A stretch of DNA of 64,000 nt, from contig JACRPA010000003.1 in NCBI GenBank assembly GCA_016214145.1, forward strand, positions 124,001 through 188,000. Reading direction: 5' to 3'. Numbering within the stretch: the first letter of the stretch is position 1; each line of letters starts with the position of its first letter. Below the pieces are notes generated by a model, which had not been told where the DNA came from, searched no databases, and was given only the letters and a program-made list of their open reading frames with translations. Of the stretch, positions 56,129 through 64,000 are shown piece by piece. The position numbers were made by a program, and so were the translations under genes. The stretch is from Rhodocyclales bacterium (GTDB taxonomy: Bacteria; Pseudomonadota; Gammaproteobacteria; Burkholderiales; Rhodocyclaceae).

Positions 56129-57448
56129 GTGATCCGCCATTCGGTTTGCGCAGGTTTCCTTATTGCCGCAGCGGCTCTATGGTGCCTGCCTGAAGGACAG
56201 GCGCTCGCGCAGGGGCGCGCCGCGCAGGCGATCGAGGCCGATCGCATCATTGCGGTGGTCAATGATGAAGTCATTACGCTGCATGAGCTCAGCGCCAAGG
56301 TGGCGTCCGTCGAGCGGCAACTGAGGCAGCAGGGCACGCAGATGCCGCCGCGCGACGTGTTCGAAAAGCACATTCTCGAGCGGCTCATCGTCGATCGCAC
56401 GCAGGTCCAGTTCGCCAAGGAGACGGGCTTGCGCATCGATGATGCGCAGCTTGACCAGACGCTCGTGCGCATTGCCGAGGGCAACCGCATGGGGCTGGCC
56501 CAGTTTCGCGCTTCGCTGGAGCAGGACGGCATTTCCTGGGCCAAGTTCCGCGAGGACATTCGCGAGGAGATTGTCATCAGCCGCCTCAGGGAACGCGAAG
56601 TCGATAGCAAGATTGTCGTGTCGGAGGGCGAGATCGACAATTTCCTCGAAACCGCCGGGATGGCGGGCAGCGAGGAGTTCAATCTGGCGCATATCCTCCT
56701 GCGCGTACCGGAACAGGCGAAACCGGAGCAGTTGGCGCGCCTCCAGGCGCGTGCCGAGGAGATCATCTCCCAGCTCAGGCGGGGCGCGGATTTCGCCCAG
56801 TTGGCGGCGAGCTACTCCGATGCGCCGGATGGCCTCTCCGGCGGCGGGATGGGATGGCGGCCCCTGGAGCGATTGCCCGCGCTTTTTGCCGAGGCGGTGC
56901 CCAAGCTCAAGCCGGGCGAGGTATCCGAGGCGCTGAGGAGTCCGGCGGGGTACCACATTCTCAAGCTCCTCGACCGCCGTGGCGGGGCGATCAAGGTGCA
57001 GCCGGTGGAGCAGACGCGCGCGCGCCACATTCTGATCAAGACCAGCGAGCTGGTGTCCGAGGCGGAAGCCAGGCGGCGCCTGCTGGCGCTGAAGGAACGC
57101 ATCACCCACGGCGCCGAATTTGCCGAGCTTGCCCGCCTGCATTCGAATGATCTTTCCGCGGCGAAGGGCGGCGATCTGGGCTGGCTGAATCCGGGCGATA
57201 CCGTACCCGAATTCGAACGGGCCATGAACAGCCTCAAGCCGGGAGAGGTCGGCGAGCCCGTGCAGTCTCCCTTCGGCTGGCACCTGATCCAGGTGACGGA
57301 GCGCCGCATGGACGTCTCCCAGGAACGGGTGCGCCAGAGTGCGCGCCTGGCGCTGCGCGAACGCAAGGCGGACGAAGCCTATCAGGACTGGCTGCGGCAG
57401 ATGCGCGACCGGGCATACGTCGAATACCGGCTGGAAGATAACCGGTAG
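56129..57448 (+). CDS. surA: Periplasmic chaperone/peptidyl-prolyl isomerase SurA
   Basis: A 439-residue outer-membrane-protein chaperone. It has a signal peptide (FLIAAAALWCLPEGQALAQ), the SurA N-terminal domain (DRIIAVVNDEVITLHELSAK) and two parvulin domains: about residues 185-280 (LAHILLRVPEQA, DGLSGGGMGWRPLERLP) and 290-390 (RARHILIKTSELV, GGDLGWLNPGDTVPEFERAM). GTG start. It follows lptD, whose barrel it helps to fold. Confidence 0.97.
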   Translation: MIRHSVCAGFLIAAAALWCLPEGQALAQGRAAQAIEADRIIAVVNDEVITLHELSAKVASVERQLRQQGTQMPPRDVFEKHILERLIVDRTQVQFAKETGLRIDDAQLDQTLVRIAEGNRMGLAQFRASLEQDGISWAKFREDIREEIVISRLREREVDSKIVVSEGEIDNFLETAGMAGSEEFNLAHILLRVPEQAKPEQLARLQARAEEIISQLRRGADFAQLAASYSDAPDGLSGGGMGWRPLERLPALFAEAVPKLKPGEVSEALRSPAGYHILKLLDRRGGAIKVQPVEQTRARHILIKTSELVSEAEARRRLLALKERITHGAEFAELARLHSNDLSAAKGGDLGWLNPGDTVPEFERAMNSLKPGEVGEPVQSPFGWHLIQVTERRMDVSQERVRQSARLALRERKADEAYQDWLRQMRDRAYVEYRLEDNR

Positions 57449-57465
57449 CGACATCGCCAGCCGGC

Positions 57466-58443
57466 ATGCAGCGCCTTCCCGTCATCGCCGTGACCAGCGG
57501 AGAGCCGGCCGGCATCGGGCCGGAGATCTGCGCCAGGCTGGCAACCCATCCCTCTGCTGCCCGTCGGGTGATCCTCGGAGATCGTTCGCTGATCGAGGCT
57601 CGTGCCGGCCGGATCGGGGCTTCCCTGACGCTCGCCGAATACCGTCCCGACCGCCTTCCCGCTGACGGCGCGCTGGAAATCCTGCATGTACCTCTTTGCG
57701 CGCCCTCCCGCGCCGGCCGCCTCGACGTCGCCAACGCCGCCTACGTCCTGGCGCTGCTCGACCGCGCCCTCTCGGGATGCCGGCAGGGCGAGTTTTCCGC
57801 CATGGTGACGGCACCGGTGCACAAGGGTGTGATCAACGAGGCGGGCGTCGCCTTCACCGGCCATACCGAATATCTGGCCGAGAAGACCGGCACCGCCCGG
57901 GTCGTCATGATGCTGGCCGGCGCCGGCCTGCGCGTCGCCCTGGCGACGACGCATCTGCCGTTGAAAGACGTGCCGGGCGCCATTACGCGATCGGAACTGG
58001 AAACCACGATCCGCATCCTGCACGCCGACCTGGTGAAAAAATTCGGCATCGCGAGGCCGCGCATCCTCGTGGCCGGACTGAATCCGCATGCGGGCGAGAG
58101 CGGGCACATGGGTCGCGAGGAGATCGATGTTATCGCGCCAGTGCTGGAAAAGCTGCGCGGCGAGGGCATGGACCTGGTCGGCCCGTTGCCGGCGGATACA
58201 TTGTTTACGCGGGGGGTGCTGGCCGGTTCCGACGCGCAGCTTGCCATGTACCACGATCAGGGCCTGGCGGTCCTCAAGTACGCGGCCTTCGAGGACGGCA
58301 TCAACGTCACGCTGGGCCTGCCCATCATCCGCACTTCGGTCGATCACGGCACCGCGCTCGATCTGGCCGGCACCGGCAGGGCCGATCCGCGCAGCCTGTT
58401 TGCCGCGCTGGATCTTGCGGTTGATCTGGCAGGGCGCCAATGA
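57466..58443 (+). CDS. pdxA: 4-hydroxythreonine-4-phosphate dehydrogenase
   Basis: A 325-residue metal- and NAD-dependent enzyme of the DXP-dependent pyridoxal phosphate pathway. It has [56 protein letters not shown] and [18 protein letters not shown], which hold the metal-binding His residues. Its stop overlaps the rsmA start (ATGA). Confidence 0.97.
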   Translation: MQRLPVIAVTSGEPAGIGPEICARLATHPSAARRVILGDRSLIEARAGRIGASLTLAEYRPDRLPADGALEILHVPLCAPSRAGRLDVANAAYVLALLDRALSGCRQGEFSAMVTAPVHKGVINEAGVAFTGHTEYLAEKTGTARVVMMLAGAGLRVALATTHLPLKDVPGAITRSELETTIRILHADLVKKFGIARPRILVAGLNPHAGESGHMGREEIDVIAPVLEKLRGEGMDLVGPLPADTLFTRGVLAGSDAQLAMYHDQGLAVLKYAAFEDGINVTLGLPIIRTSVDHGTALDLAGTGRADPRSLFAALDLAVDLAGRQ

Positions 58444-59243
58444 AGCCCCACGTCGCGCGGAAAAGATTCGGCCAGAACTTTCTTGTTTCCCCCGGCGTGG
58501 TCGCAAAGATCGTCGAGGCGATCCATCCCCGGACGGACGACATAGTCGTGGAGATCGGCCCGGGCCTTGGCGCCCTGACCGAGCCCTTGCTGGCGCGGCT
58601 GGACCATCTGCACGTCGTCGAGATCGACCGCGACCTGATTGCCCGGCTGCGCGAGCGTTTCCCGCCGGCGAGGCTGGCGATTCACGAGGGCGATGCCCTG
58701 CAGTTCGACTTCTCCGGCCTCGGCCCCGGACTGCGCGTGGTCGGCAACCTGCCCTACAACATCTCCACGCCCCTGCTGTTCCATCTTGCCGCCTTTGCGG
58801 ATCGAGTGAGGGACATGCACTTCATGCTGCAGCGGGAAGTGGTCGAGCGCATGGTGGCGGCGCCGGGCGGATCGGAATACGGACGCCTGTCGGTGATGCT
58901 GCAGTACCGCTTCGAGATGGAGCGTCTGTTCCTCGTGCCGCCCGGCGCCTTCAATCCCGCCCCGAAAGTCGAATCGGCGGTGGTGCGCATGACGCCGCGG
59001 TCGCAGGCGGCGCTCACTGCCGTCGACGAGGATAAGCTGGGAGAGGTGGTGAAGGCCGCCTTTTCGCAGCGGCGCAAGATGCTGCGCAATACGCTGCGGG
59101 AGCGGTTGCGCGAAGAGGATTGGGCCGAGCTGGGAATCGATCCGACGCGGCGAGCGGAGGAACTGGCGGTTGGCGATTACCTGCGCATCGCCAACCGCCT
59201 GGCCGGGCTCAGGCCTCCGCCGGGCAGCCCCAAGGAGGCCTGA
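58440..59243 (+). CDS. rsmA: 16S rRNA dimethyladenosine transferase
   Basis: A 267-residue SAM-dependent enzyme that dimethylates two adjacent adenines near the 3' end of 16S rRNA. It has [19 protein letters not shown], the SAM motif [16 protein letters not shown], the catalytic [14 protein letters not shown] and the C-terminal helix bundle. Last gene of the lptD operon; convergent with the DUF2892 gene. Confidence 0.97.
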   Translation: MKPHVARKRFGQNFLVSPGVVAKIVEAIHPRTDDIVVEIGPGLGALTEPLLARLDHLHVVEIDRDLIARLRERFPPARLAIHEGDALQFDFSGLGPGLRVVGNLPYNISTPLLFHLAAFADRVRDMHFMLQREVVERMVAAPGGSEYGRLSVMLQYRFEMERLFLVPPGAFNPAPKVESAVVRMTPRSQAALTAVDEDKLGEVVKAAFSQRRKMLRNTLRERLREEDWAELGIDPTRRAEELAVGDYLRIANRLAGLRPPPGSPKEA

Positions 59244-59327
59244 AGTCAACGGAATGGAAGCCGCTTCGCGGCTGAACCGTTGCCACCCCTTTCCTCGGGA
59301 AAGGGGCTGGGGGATAGGTGCTCAGCC

Positions 59328-59519
59328 TTATTGCTTCTTCGTCGCGCAGGTGCTGATGCCGAAGGGCAGGTAGGCCGGGCACCAGCCGATGGCGCCGGTG
59401 GCGACCGGCACCACGCCGATCCAGGCCCACACCGGGCCGCCCATCACGGCCCAGGCGACGAGGCCGAGGCCGACCACGATGCGGAGAATGCGGTCGATGC
59501 CGCCGACATTGCTTTTCAT
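59328..59519 (-). CDS. DUF2892 (YgaP-type) membrane protein
   Basis: A 63-residue protein with two membrane spans and the DUF2892 pattern: MKSNVGGIDRILRIVVG at the start, a middle GAIGWCPAYLPFGIST with a conserved Cys, and a short tail. These proteins often accompany rhodanese or sulfur/redox genes. It follows a Crp/Fnr-type regulator with palindromic sequences in between, suggesting control by that regulator. Confidence 0.85.
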   Translation of the reverse strand: MKSNVGGIDRILRIVVGLGLVAWAVMGGPVWAWIGVVPVATGAIGWCPAYLPFGISTCATKKQ

Positions 59520-59556
59520 AGAGCCTCCTGTTGCGGGTTGGGACAACGCGATCATT

Positions 59557-59574
59557 TGACCGCAATTCCGGTCA
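59557..59574. promoter_or_regulatory. Palindrome upstream of the DUF2892 gene
   Basis: TGACCG, six bases, CGGTCA: a perfect inverted repeat 38 bp before the DUF2892 start, downstream of a Crp/Fnr-family gene. Possible operator. Confidence 0.4.
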
Positions 59575-59580
59575 GGCGTC

Positions 59581-59596
59581 TGTAACCAAGGTTACA
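59581..59596. promoter_or_regulatory. Second palindrome overlapping the regulator stop codon
   Basis: TGTAACC, AA, GGTTACA. It is symmetric except for the central two bases and includes the stop of the Crp/Fnr gene. Confidence 0.35.
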
Positions 59597-60251
59597 CAGC
59601 TTCGGCAATGCGCCGCAGGCCGGCGGCGTCGCGGATTTCGATCTGCTCGCGTCCCAGCGTCACCAATCCCTGTTCGGAGAATCCCTTCAGCAGGCGGCTG
59701 ATCATTTCGCGCACGCTGCCCAGTTCGTCGGCGAGCTGCTGGTGGGTGGCGTGCACGATGCGGCCCTTGCCGAGCAGCAGCGCGGCGAGCCGCTGATCCA
59801 GCTTGCGGAAGGCGACTTCCTCGACCAGTCGCATCAGATCGGCCATGCGCTCGGCGAAGAGATTGAAGATGAAGTTGCGGAACGGCGCCTGCGCCAGCAA
59901 ATCGTTGAACAGGCTCTGCGGCAGCAGCACCAGGACCGTTTCGCTTTCCGTCGTGCCGCGGGCATTGTAGGGGACGTTGCCGAGGAGGCAGCTTGACGTG
60001 ATGATGCAGGTTTCGCCCGGAGTGACGCGATACAGCGGCAGTTCGCGGCCGGCGGCGGAGACCTTCGCCACGCGGATGGCGCCGGCGAGGACGAAGGGAA
60101 ATCCCTGGCAGGGCTGGCGTTCGTCGAACAGCATGGCGCCGGAGGGTACGGTCACGGCCTGGGCCGCAGCGGCGATTTCCTTGCGCAGGGTCTGCGGCAA
60201 TTCCGCCAGCACGGGGTAATGCCCATCGAGTTGCTGTAAAGGGATGCTCAT
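59592..60251 (-). CDS. Crp/Fnr-family transcription regulator
   Basis: A 219-residue regulator. The N-terminal cNMP-type sensor roll (about 20-130) has [20 protein letters not shown]; the dimer helix is about 130-160. The C-terminal winged HTH is [21 protein letters not shown], then [18 protein letters not shown]. It lacks the N-terminal Cys cluster of Fnr, so an iron-sulfur sensor is unlikely. The cAMP-contact residues are not obvious either. Its ATG overlaps the xthA stop. Confidence 0.88.
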   Translation of the reverse strand: MSIPLQQLDGHYPVLAELPQTLRKEIAAAAQAVTVPSGAMLFDERQPCQGFPFVLAGAIRVAKVSAAGRELPLYRVTPGETCIITSSCLLGNVPYNARGTTESETVLVLLPQSLFNDLLAQAPFRNFIFNLFAERMADLMRLVEEVAFRKLDQRLAALLLGKGRIVHATHQQLADELGSVREMISRLLKGFSEQGLVTLGREQIEIRDAAGLRRIAEAV

Positions 60252-61012
60252 TTCAGTTCGGCAATGACCGGGGCGTGGTCGGAGGGTCGTTCGGCCTTGC
60301 GCGGTTCCTTGTCCACCGTGCACGCCGTGCAATCCGGCGCGAGATCATTTGATAGCAGGATGTGATCGATGCGCAAGCCCCTGTTGCGCCGGAAGGCCAT
60401 CATGCGGTAGTCCCACCAGGAGTAGATTTTCTCGGGCTGCTCGAAGAGCCGGAAGGCATCCCGCAAGCCCAACTCGATCAGACGCCGGAAGGCGGCGCGC
60501 TCGGGTTCGGAAAACAGCACCTGGCCCTCCCAGGCCTGCGGGTCATGCACGTCGCGCTCCTCCGGTGCGATGTTGTAATCGCCAAGGAGCGCCAGCCGGG
60601 GATGGCGCTCCAGTTCCCCGCGCAGCCAGGCCGTCAGCGCTTCTATCCAGCTCAGCTTGTAGGCGTACTTGTCCGAGCCGACACTCTGGCCGTTGGGGAA
60701 GTAGCCGCAGACGACGCGGACCCCATCTGCCGTTGCGGCGATGAGCCGCTGCTGCGGGTCGGCAAAGCCGGGGATGCCGATGGAAACATCATTCAGCGGG
60801 TGGCGGGACAATATGGCGACGCCGTTGTAGGTTTTCTGGCCGGCGAACGCAGTCACATAGCCGGCGGACTCAAGCTCCGCGCGGGGGAATGCCTTGTCTT
60901 CCAGCTTGGTTTCCTGCAGGCAGACGATGTCCGGCTGACGGGAGGCCAGCCATTCCAGCACCTGCGGCAACCGGACCTTGAGGGAATTGACGTTCCAGGT
61001 GGCGAGCTTCAT
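60248..61012 (-). CDS. xthA: Exodeoxyribonuclease III
   Basis: A 254-residue AP endonuclease/3'-5' exonuclease of base excision repair. It has [20 protein letters not shown], metal Glu in CLQETKLED, the [15 protein letters not shown] motif, [10 protein letters not shown] and the final [10 protein letters not shown]. It overlaps both neighbours by four bases, so it is part of an operon reading from prlC or the DUF4124 gene to the regulator. Confidence 0.96.
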   Translation of the reverse strand: MKLATWNVNSLKVRLPQVLEWLASRQPDIVCLQETKLEDKAFPRAELESAGYVTAFAGQKTYNGVAILSRHPLNDVSIGIPGFADPQQRLIAATADGVRVVCGYFPNGQSVGSDKYAYKLSWIEALTAWLRGELERHPRLALLGDYNIAPEERDVHDPQAWEGQVLFSEPERAAFRRLIELGLRDAFRLFEQPEKIYSWWDYRMMAFRRNRGLRIDHILLSNDLAPDCTACTVDKEPRKAERPSDHAPVIAELK

Positions 61013-61521
61013 CGCCCGTCGGGCGCGGTCCTGCTGGCGGCGCCCGGGATGGCGGTGCGTGGATAGCCGGCAACGTCGAGCAGGCTGTGCCAGGTGTCCT
61101 CCTCGAAGCCCAACTGCCGTTGCGAGCCGACGGTCATCGCCGGGAAAAGCAGCTTGTCGGTTTTCAGGGCCTGCTTGAAGGCGTCGCCGTCGGTCGGCGT
61201 CACGACGCGGCTTTCCCTGAACGGAATGCCGCGGCGGGAGAGAAATTCGCGGGCCGAAGCGCATGCGGCCGAGCAATCCGGCGTGGTGTACAGCGTCACC
61301 GGGAAGTCCTGCGCGGCCTTCTGCGCCTCATAGGGCAATCCGCTGGTTTCGATGGTGGAGGCGCCGAGGCGAGGCTGGTCCACCTTCTTGATTTCCTTCG
61401 GCGGCGGCTGGTCGGAATAATGCACCTTGCCGTTCTTGTCCACCCATTTGTACAGGGGCTGGGCGCTGGCGACCAACGAAACCGCCATCATTGACAGCAG
61501 ACAGAGTCGAACAATCCGCAT
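61009..61521 (-). CDS. DUF4124 and glutaredoxin-like periplasmic protein
   Basis: A 170-residue protein with a signal peptide ([16 protein letters not shown]), a DUF4124 segment ([19 protein letters not shown]) and a glutaredoxin-like domain (about 73-150). In this domain the usual CxxC appears as CSAAC ([16 protein letters not shown]), a spaced pair also seen in related proteins. A role in the cell envelope is likely; the redox partner is unknown. Its stop overlaps the xthA start (ATGA). Confidence 0.82.
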   Translation of the reverse strand: MRIVRLCLLSMMAVSLVASAQPLYKWVDKNGKVHYSDQPPPKEIKKVDQPRLGASTIETSGLPYEAQKAAQDFPVTLYTTPDCSAACASAREFLSRRGIPFRESRVVTPTDGDAFKQALKTDKLLFPAMTVGSQRQLGFEEDTWHSLLDVAGYPRTAIPGAASRTAPDGR

Positions 61522-61541
61522 GGCGTACCTCCGAAGTCCGG

Positions 61542-63596
61542 TTACGCCAGAATCATACCACTGTGCCGCAGCAGGGCATCGACGCTGGGCGCGCGGCCGC
61601 GGAAGGCCTTGAAGGACTCCAGCGCCGGGCGGCTGCCGCCGACGGCGAGGATCTCGTCGCGGAAGCGGCTGCCGGTGGTCGGGTTGAGCACGCTGCCGTC
61701 CGTCCGCTCGTCCTCGAAGGCGGCGAAGGCGTCGGCCGACAGCACCTCGGCCCACTTGTAGCTGTAGTAGCCGGCGGCGTAGCCGCCCGAGAAGATGTGG
61801 GAAAAGCTGTTGGGAAAGCGGTGCCAGGGCGGCGGAAAGATGACGGCCACCTCGCGACGGACCTCTTCGAGCAGGGCGATGACGTCCTGCTGGCCGGCCG
61901 GCTCGAAGTCGCTGTGCAGCAGCAGGTCGAAGAGGCTGAACTCGAGCTGGCGAACCGTCTGCAGGCCGCTCTGGAAGTTCTTCGCCGCGATCATGCGGTC
62001 GAAGAGCGCGCGCGGCAGGGCTGCGCCGCTGTCCACATGGGACGTCATCCCGGCGAGCACTTCCCATTCCCAGCAGAAGTTCTCCATGAACTGGCTGGGC
62101 AGTTCGACCGCGTCCCATTCGACGCCGTTGATGCCGGAGACGCCGAGTTCCTCGACGCGGGTGAGCAGGTGGTGCAGGCCGTGGCCGGTCTCGTGGAACA
62201 GTGTGATCACCTCGTCGTGGGTGAACAGGGCGGGCTTGTTTCCGACCGGCCGCGAGAAGTTGCAGTTGAGGTAGGCCACCGGCGTCTGGATGCCGCTGTC
62301 GGTGCGCCGCCGTGTGATGGCATCGTCCATCCAGGCGCCGCCGCGCTTCGTGTCGCGGGCGTAGAGATCGAGGTAGAACTGGCCGACCAGTCCGCCTGTG
62401 GCATCCTCGATGCGGAAGAAGCGCACGTCTTCGTGCCAGGCCGGCGCCGTGTCGGGCCGGATGCGCACGGCGAACAGGGTCTCGACGACATGGAACAATC
62501 CTTCCAGCACCTTGTGCTCGGGGAAGTACTGGCGCACTTCCTCGTCGGAAAAGCTGTAGCGAGCCTGCTTGAGTTTCTCCGAGGCCCAGCCGATGTCCCA
62601 GGGTTCGAGCAAAGTCAGTCCCTGCAATACGGCGAAGTCGCGCAGCTCGGCCATGTCGCGCTCGGCGAAGGGCTTGGATTTCACGGCCAGTTCGCGCAGG
62701 AAGGCCAGCACGTCGGCCGGCGATTCGGCCATCTTCGGCACCAGCGACACCTCGGCGTAGTTGCCGTAGCCGAGATGGCCGGCCTCTTCCGCGCGCAATT
62801 CGAGGATGCGGCGGATGAGCGGCATGTTGTCCCACTCCGGCTTGCCGCCGAGATCGTGGAACTCGGCGGCGCGGGTGGCGTAGCCGCGATAGAGCTGTTC
62901 GCGCAGGCGGCGGCTTTCGGCGTACTGCATCACCGGCAGGTAGGAGGGCATGTGCAGGGTGAACTTCCAGCCCTTGATTCCCGCCTTCTCCGCGGCGTCG
63001 CGCGCCGTTTCGACGGCGTCGGCGGGAATGCCGGCCAGTTCCGCCGCGTCGGTGACGATCTCGGCGAAGGCGTTGGTGGCGTCGAGCAGGTTTTCGGAGA
63101 ACCTGGCCTGCAGACTGGCCAGTTCCTCCTGGATGGCCTGGAAGCGCGGCTTGGCGTCTTCCGGCAGTTCGGCGCCGGAGAGGCGGAAGTCGCGGATCTC
63201 GTGTTCGACGATGCGGCGCTGCGCGGTCGAGAGATGGATGAAGCCAGGGCCGTCCTTGAGCGCCTTGAACTGGGCGAAGAGGTGCTGGTTCTGCCCCAGC
63301 TCGGCGAAGAAGCGCGTCACCTCCGGCAGGTTGGCGTTGTAGGCCTCGCGCCATTCCGGCACGTCCATCACCGAGTGCAGGTGGCCGACGACGCCCCAGG
63401 CGCGCGACAGGCGCTCGCTGCCGTCGAAGAAGGGCGCGGCGAAGTCCGCCCAGGAGGCGGGCGCCGTCTCCAGGCGCGCCAGCTGGGCGCGGTTTTCGGC
63501 GAGCAGTTCGGTGATCGCGGGCGTGACGTGTTCGGGCCGGATGGCGTCGAAGCGCGGCAGGCAGGAGAAGTCGAGCAAAGGGTTGGTCGTCATCAT
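61542..63596 (-). CDS. prlC: Oligopeptidase A
   Basis: A 684-residue M3 metallopeptidase that degrades peptides, including cleaved signal peptides, in the cytoplasm. The zinc site is present as LFHETGHGLHHLLTRVEE with the Glu in GINGVEWDAVELPSQF. The N-terminal helical part and C-terminal GGYAAGYYSYKWAEVLSADA are typical. The 26-bp dispersed motif is embedded in its coding region (62610-62635), encoding FAVLQGLTL before EPWDIGW. Confidence 0.96.
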   Translation of the reverse strand: MMTTNPLLDFSCLPRFDAIRPEHVTPAITELLAENRAQLARLETAPASWADFAAPFFDGSERLSRAWGVVGHLHSVMDVPEWREAYNANLPEVTRFFAELGQNQHLFAQFKALKDGPGFIHLSTAQRRIVEHEIRDFRLSGAELPEDAKPRFQAIQEELASLQARFSENLLDATNAFAEIVTDAAELAGIPADAVETARDAAEKAGIKGWKFTLHMPSYLPVMQYAESRRLREQLYRGYATRAAEFHDLGGKPEWDNMPLIRRILELRAEEAGHLGYGNYAEVSLVPKMAESPADVLAFLRELAVKSKPFAERDMAELRDFAVLQGLTLLEPWDIGWASEKLKQARYSFSDEEVRQYFPEHKVLEGLFHVVETLFAVRIRPDTAPAWHEDVRFFRIEDATGGLVGQFYLDLYARDTKRGGAWMDDAITRRRTDSGIQTPVAYLNCNFSRPVGNKPALFTHDEVITLFHETGHGLHHLLTRVEELGVSGINGVEWDAVELPSQFMENFCWEWEVLAGMTSHVDSGAALPRALFDRMIAAKNFQSGLQTVRQLEFSLFDLLLHSDFEPAGQQDVIALLEEVRREVAVIFPPPWHRFPNSFSHIFSGGYAAGYYSYKWAEVLSADAFAAFEDERTDGSVLNPTTGSRFRDEILAVGGSRPALESFKAFRGRAPSVDALLRHSGMILA
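62610..62635 (+). repeat. 26-bp dispersed motif, copy 8
   Basis: CAAAGTCAGTC, CCTGCAAT, ACGGCGA. It lies inside prlC, antisense to the gene. Confidence 0.65.
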
Positions 63597-63610
63597 GGTT
63601 TTTCTAAAAG

Positions 63611-63634
63611 AGAAGGGCGCTTGGCGCGCCCTTC
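63611..63634 (-). terminator. Probable purC terminator
   Basis: GAAGGGCGC and GCGCCCTTC form a hairpin between purC and prlC; on the minus strand it is followed by TCTTTT. Confidence 0.6.
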
Positions 63635-63655
63635 ATAGTTGGGGTTGGGTTGCGC

Positions 63656-64000
63656 TCAATCAAGCTTCCGGCCGGTGAGCCGCTCGTAGGCCTCGCGGTA
63701 CTTGGCCGTCGTCTTGGCGATGATCTCGGCCGGAAGTTTCGGCCCGGGCGCCTGCTTGTTCCAGTCCAGGGTCTCCAGGTAATCGCGCACGATCTGCTTG
63801 TCGAAGCTGGGCGGGCTGATGCCCTCGCGGTACTCGTCGGCCGGCCAGAAGCGCGAGGAGTCGGGGGTGAGCGCCTCGTCGATGAGGTGCAGCCGGCCTG
63901 AACCGTCGAGGCCGAACTCGAACTTGGTGTCGGCGATGATGATGCCGCGCGTCAGCGCGTAGTCGGACGCCTCGCCGTAGAAGCGCAGCGTGACGTCGCG
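63656..64000 (-). CDS. purC: Phosphoribosylaminoimidazole-succinocarboxamide synthase, C-terminal part
   Basis: Minus-strand frame open to the window edge, about 114 codons. It reads [20 protein letters not shown], then [45 protein letters not shown] and ends in ERLTGRKLD. These are the SAICAR synthetase signature strand and C-terminal region. The N-terminal part lies beyond the window. It is another purine gene, on the same strand as purD and purH but not adjacent. Confidence 0.95.
   Translation of the reverse strand, partial: RDVTLRFYGEASDYALTRGIIIADTKFEFGLDGSGRLHLIDEALTPDSSRFWPADEYREGISPPSFDKQIVRDYLETLDWNKQAPGPKLPAEIIAKTTAKYREAYERLTGRKLD

Overview
The window looks like a chromosomal segment of a GC-rich betaproteobacterium, probably a Rhodocyclales or Sterolibacteriaceae relative. 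This is inferred from gene order and content only: hemA-prfA-prmC-grxD, argH / algZ-algR / hemC-hemD-hemX-hemY, purH-fis-dusB, ubiH-pepP, and murU-amgK divergent from lptD-surA-pdxA-rsmA. Most of the sequence is dense, ordinary housekeeping DNA. Its genes are often joined by 1-4 base stop/start overlaps.

Layout. 1-977: end of ubiD and a PyrR-like phosphoribosyltransferase. 996-4681 (minus): a papain-like protease fused to an alpha/beta-hydrolase-like domain, a small membrane protein and PBP4 (dacB). 4767-16009: an accessory island of AT-richer and GC-rich patches. It holds RHS/YD-repeat genes, four toxin-immunity tips, a truncated IS30-like and a truncated IS3-like element, and an intact IS5-like element with a target-site duplication. 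16106-18313: CIRCE-controlled groES-groEL. 18392-22447: an unknown two-module helical protein, a two-component system, a membrane protein and a TPR protein. 22633-25725: a sodium:solute symporter pair and a lipoprotein. 25797-29891: tRNA-Phe, hemA, prfA, prmC and grxD. 29947-33682 (minus): fructosamine kinase family protein and two Ser/Thr kinases with C-terminal cyclic-nucleotide-binding-like domains, separated by a 270-bp structured inverted-repeat element. 33753-43655: argH, an AlgZ/AlgR-like pair, an MscS channel with a cNMP domain, a thioredoxin-like protein and hemC-D-X-Y. 43656-53144 (minus): hemF, purD, purH, fis, dusB, ubiH, pepP, murU and amgK. 53261-59243: lptD, surA, pdxA and rsmA. 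59328-64000 (minus): a DUF2892 protein, a Crp/Fnr regulator, xthA, a DUF4124/glutaredoxin-like protein, prlC and the end of purC.

The most unusual part is the RHS island. Instead of one giant RHS protein, the YD-repeat shell is split into consecutive ORFs. Three of them (starting at 9396, 11731 and 14613) each carry their own Sec-type signal peptide, and the splits fall inside otherwise continuous RHS sequence. Downstream lie exchangeable tips. Each has the conserved RHS core end, a different C-terminal domain and a small following gene that is a plausible immunity gene. One tip has a glycine-zipper-like hydrophobic domain. Two others share a glycine-rich domain family. The putative immunity genes for all three encode membrane proteins, which suggests toxins that act on membranes. 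Long direct repeats (6836-7040 with 14366-14570; 14076-14234 with 15853-16009) flank the cassettes, and a recurring GGGYCAGG-type motif marks the cassette edges.

Other points of interest are a 26-bp dispersed motif (AAAAGTCAGTC-N8-ACGGCGA, eight copies, two inside essential-type genes), several REP-like inverted repeats that supply stop codons or leader codons, a miniature tRNA-Phe remnant beside the intact gene, and the recurrence of cNMP-binding-like domains on two kinases and a mechanosensitive channel within 8 kb.
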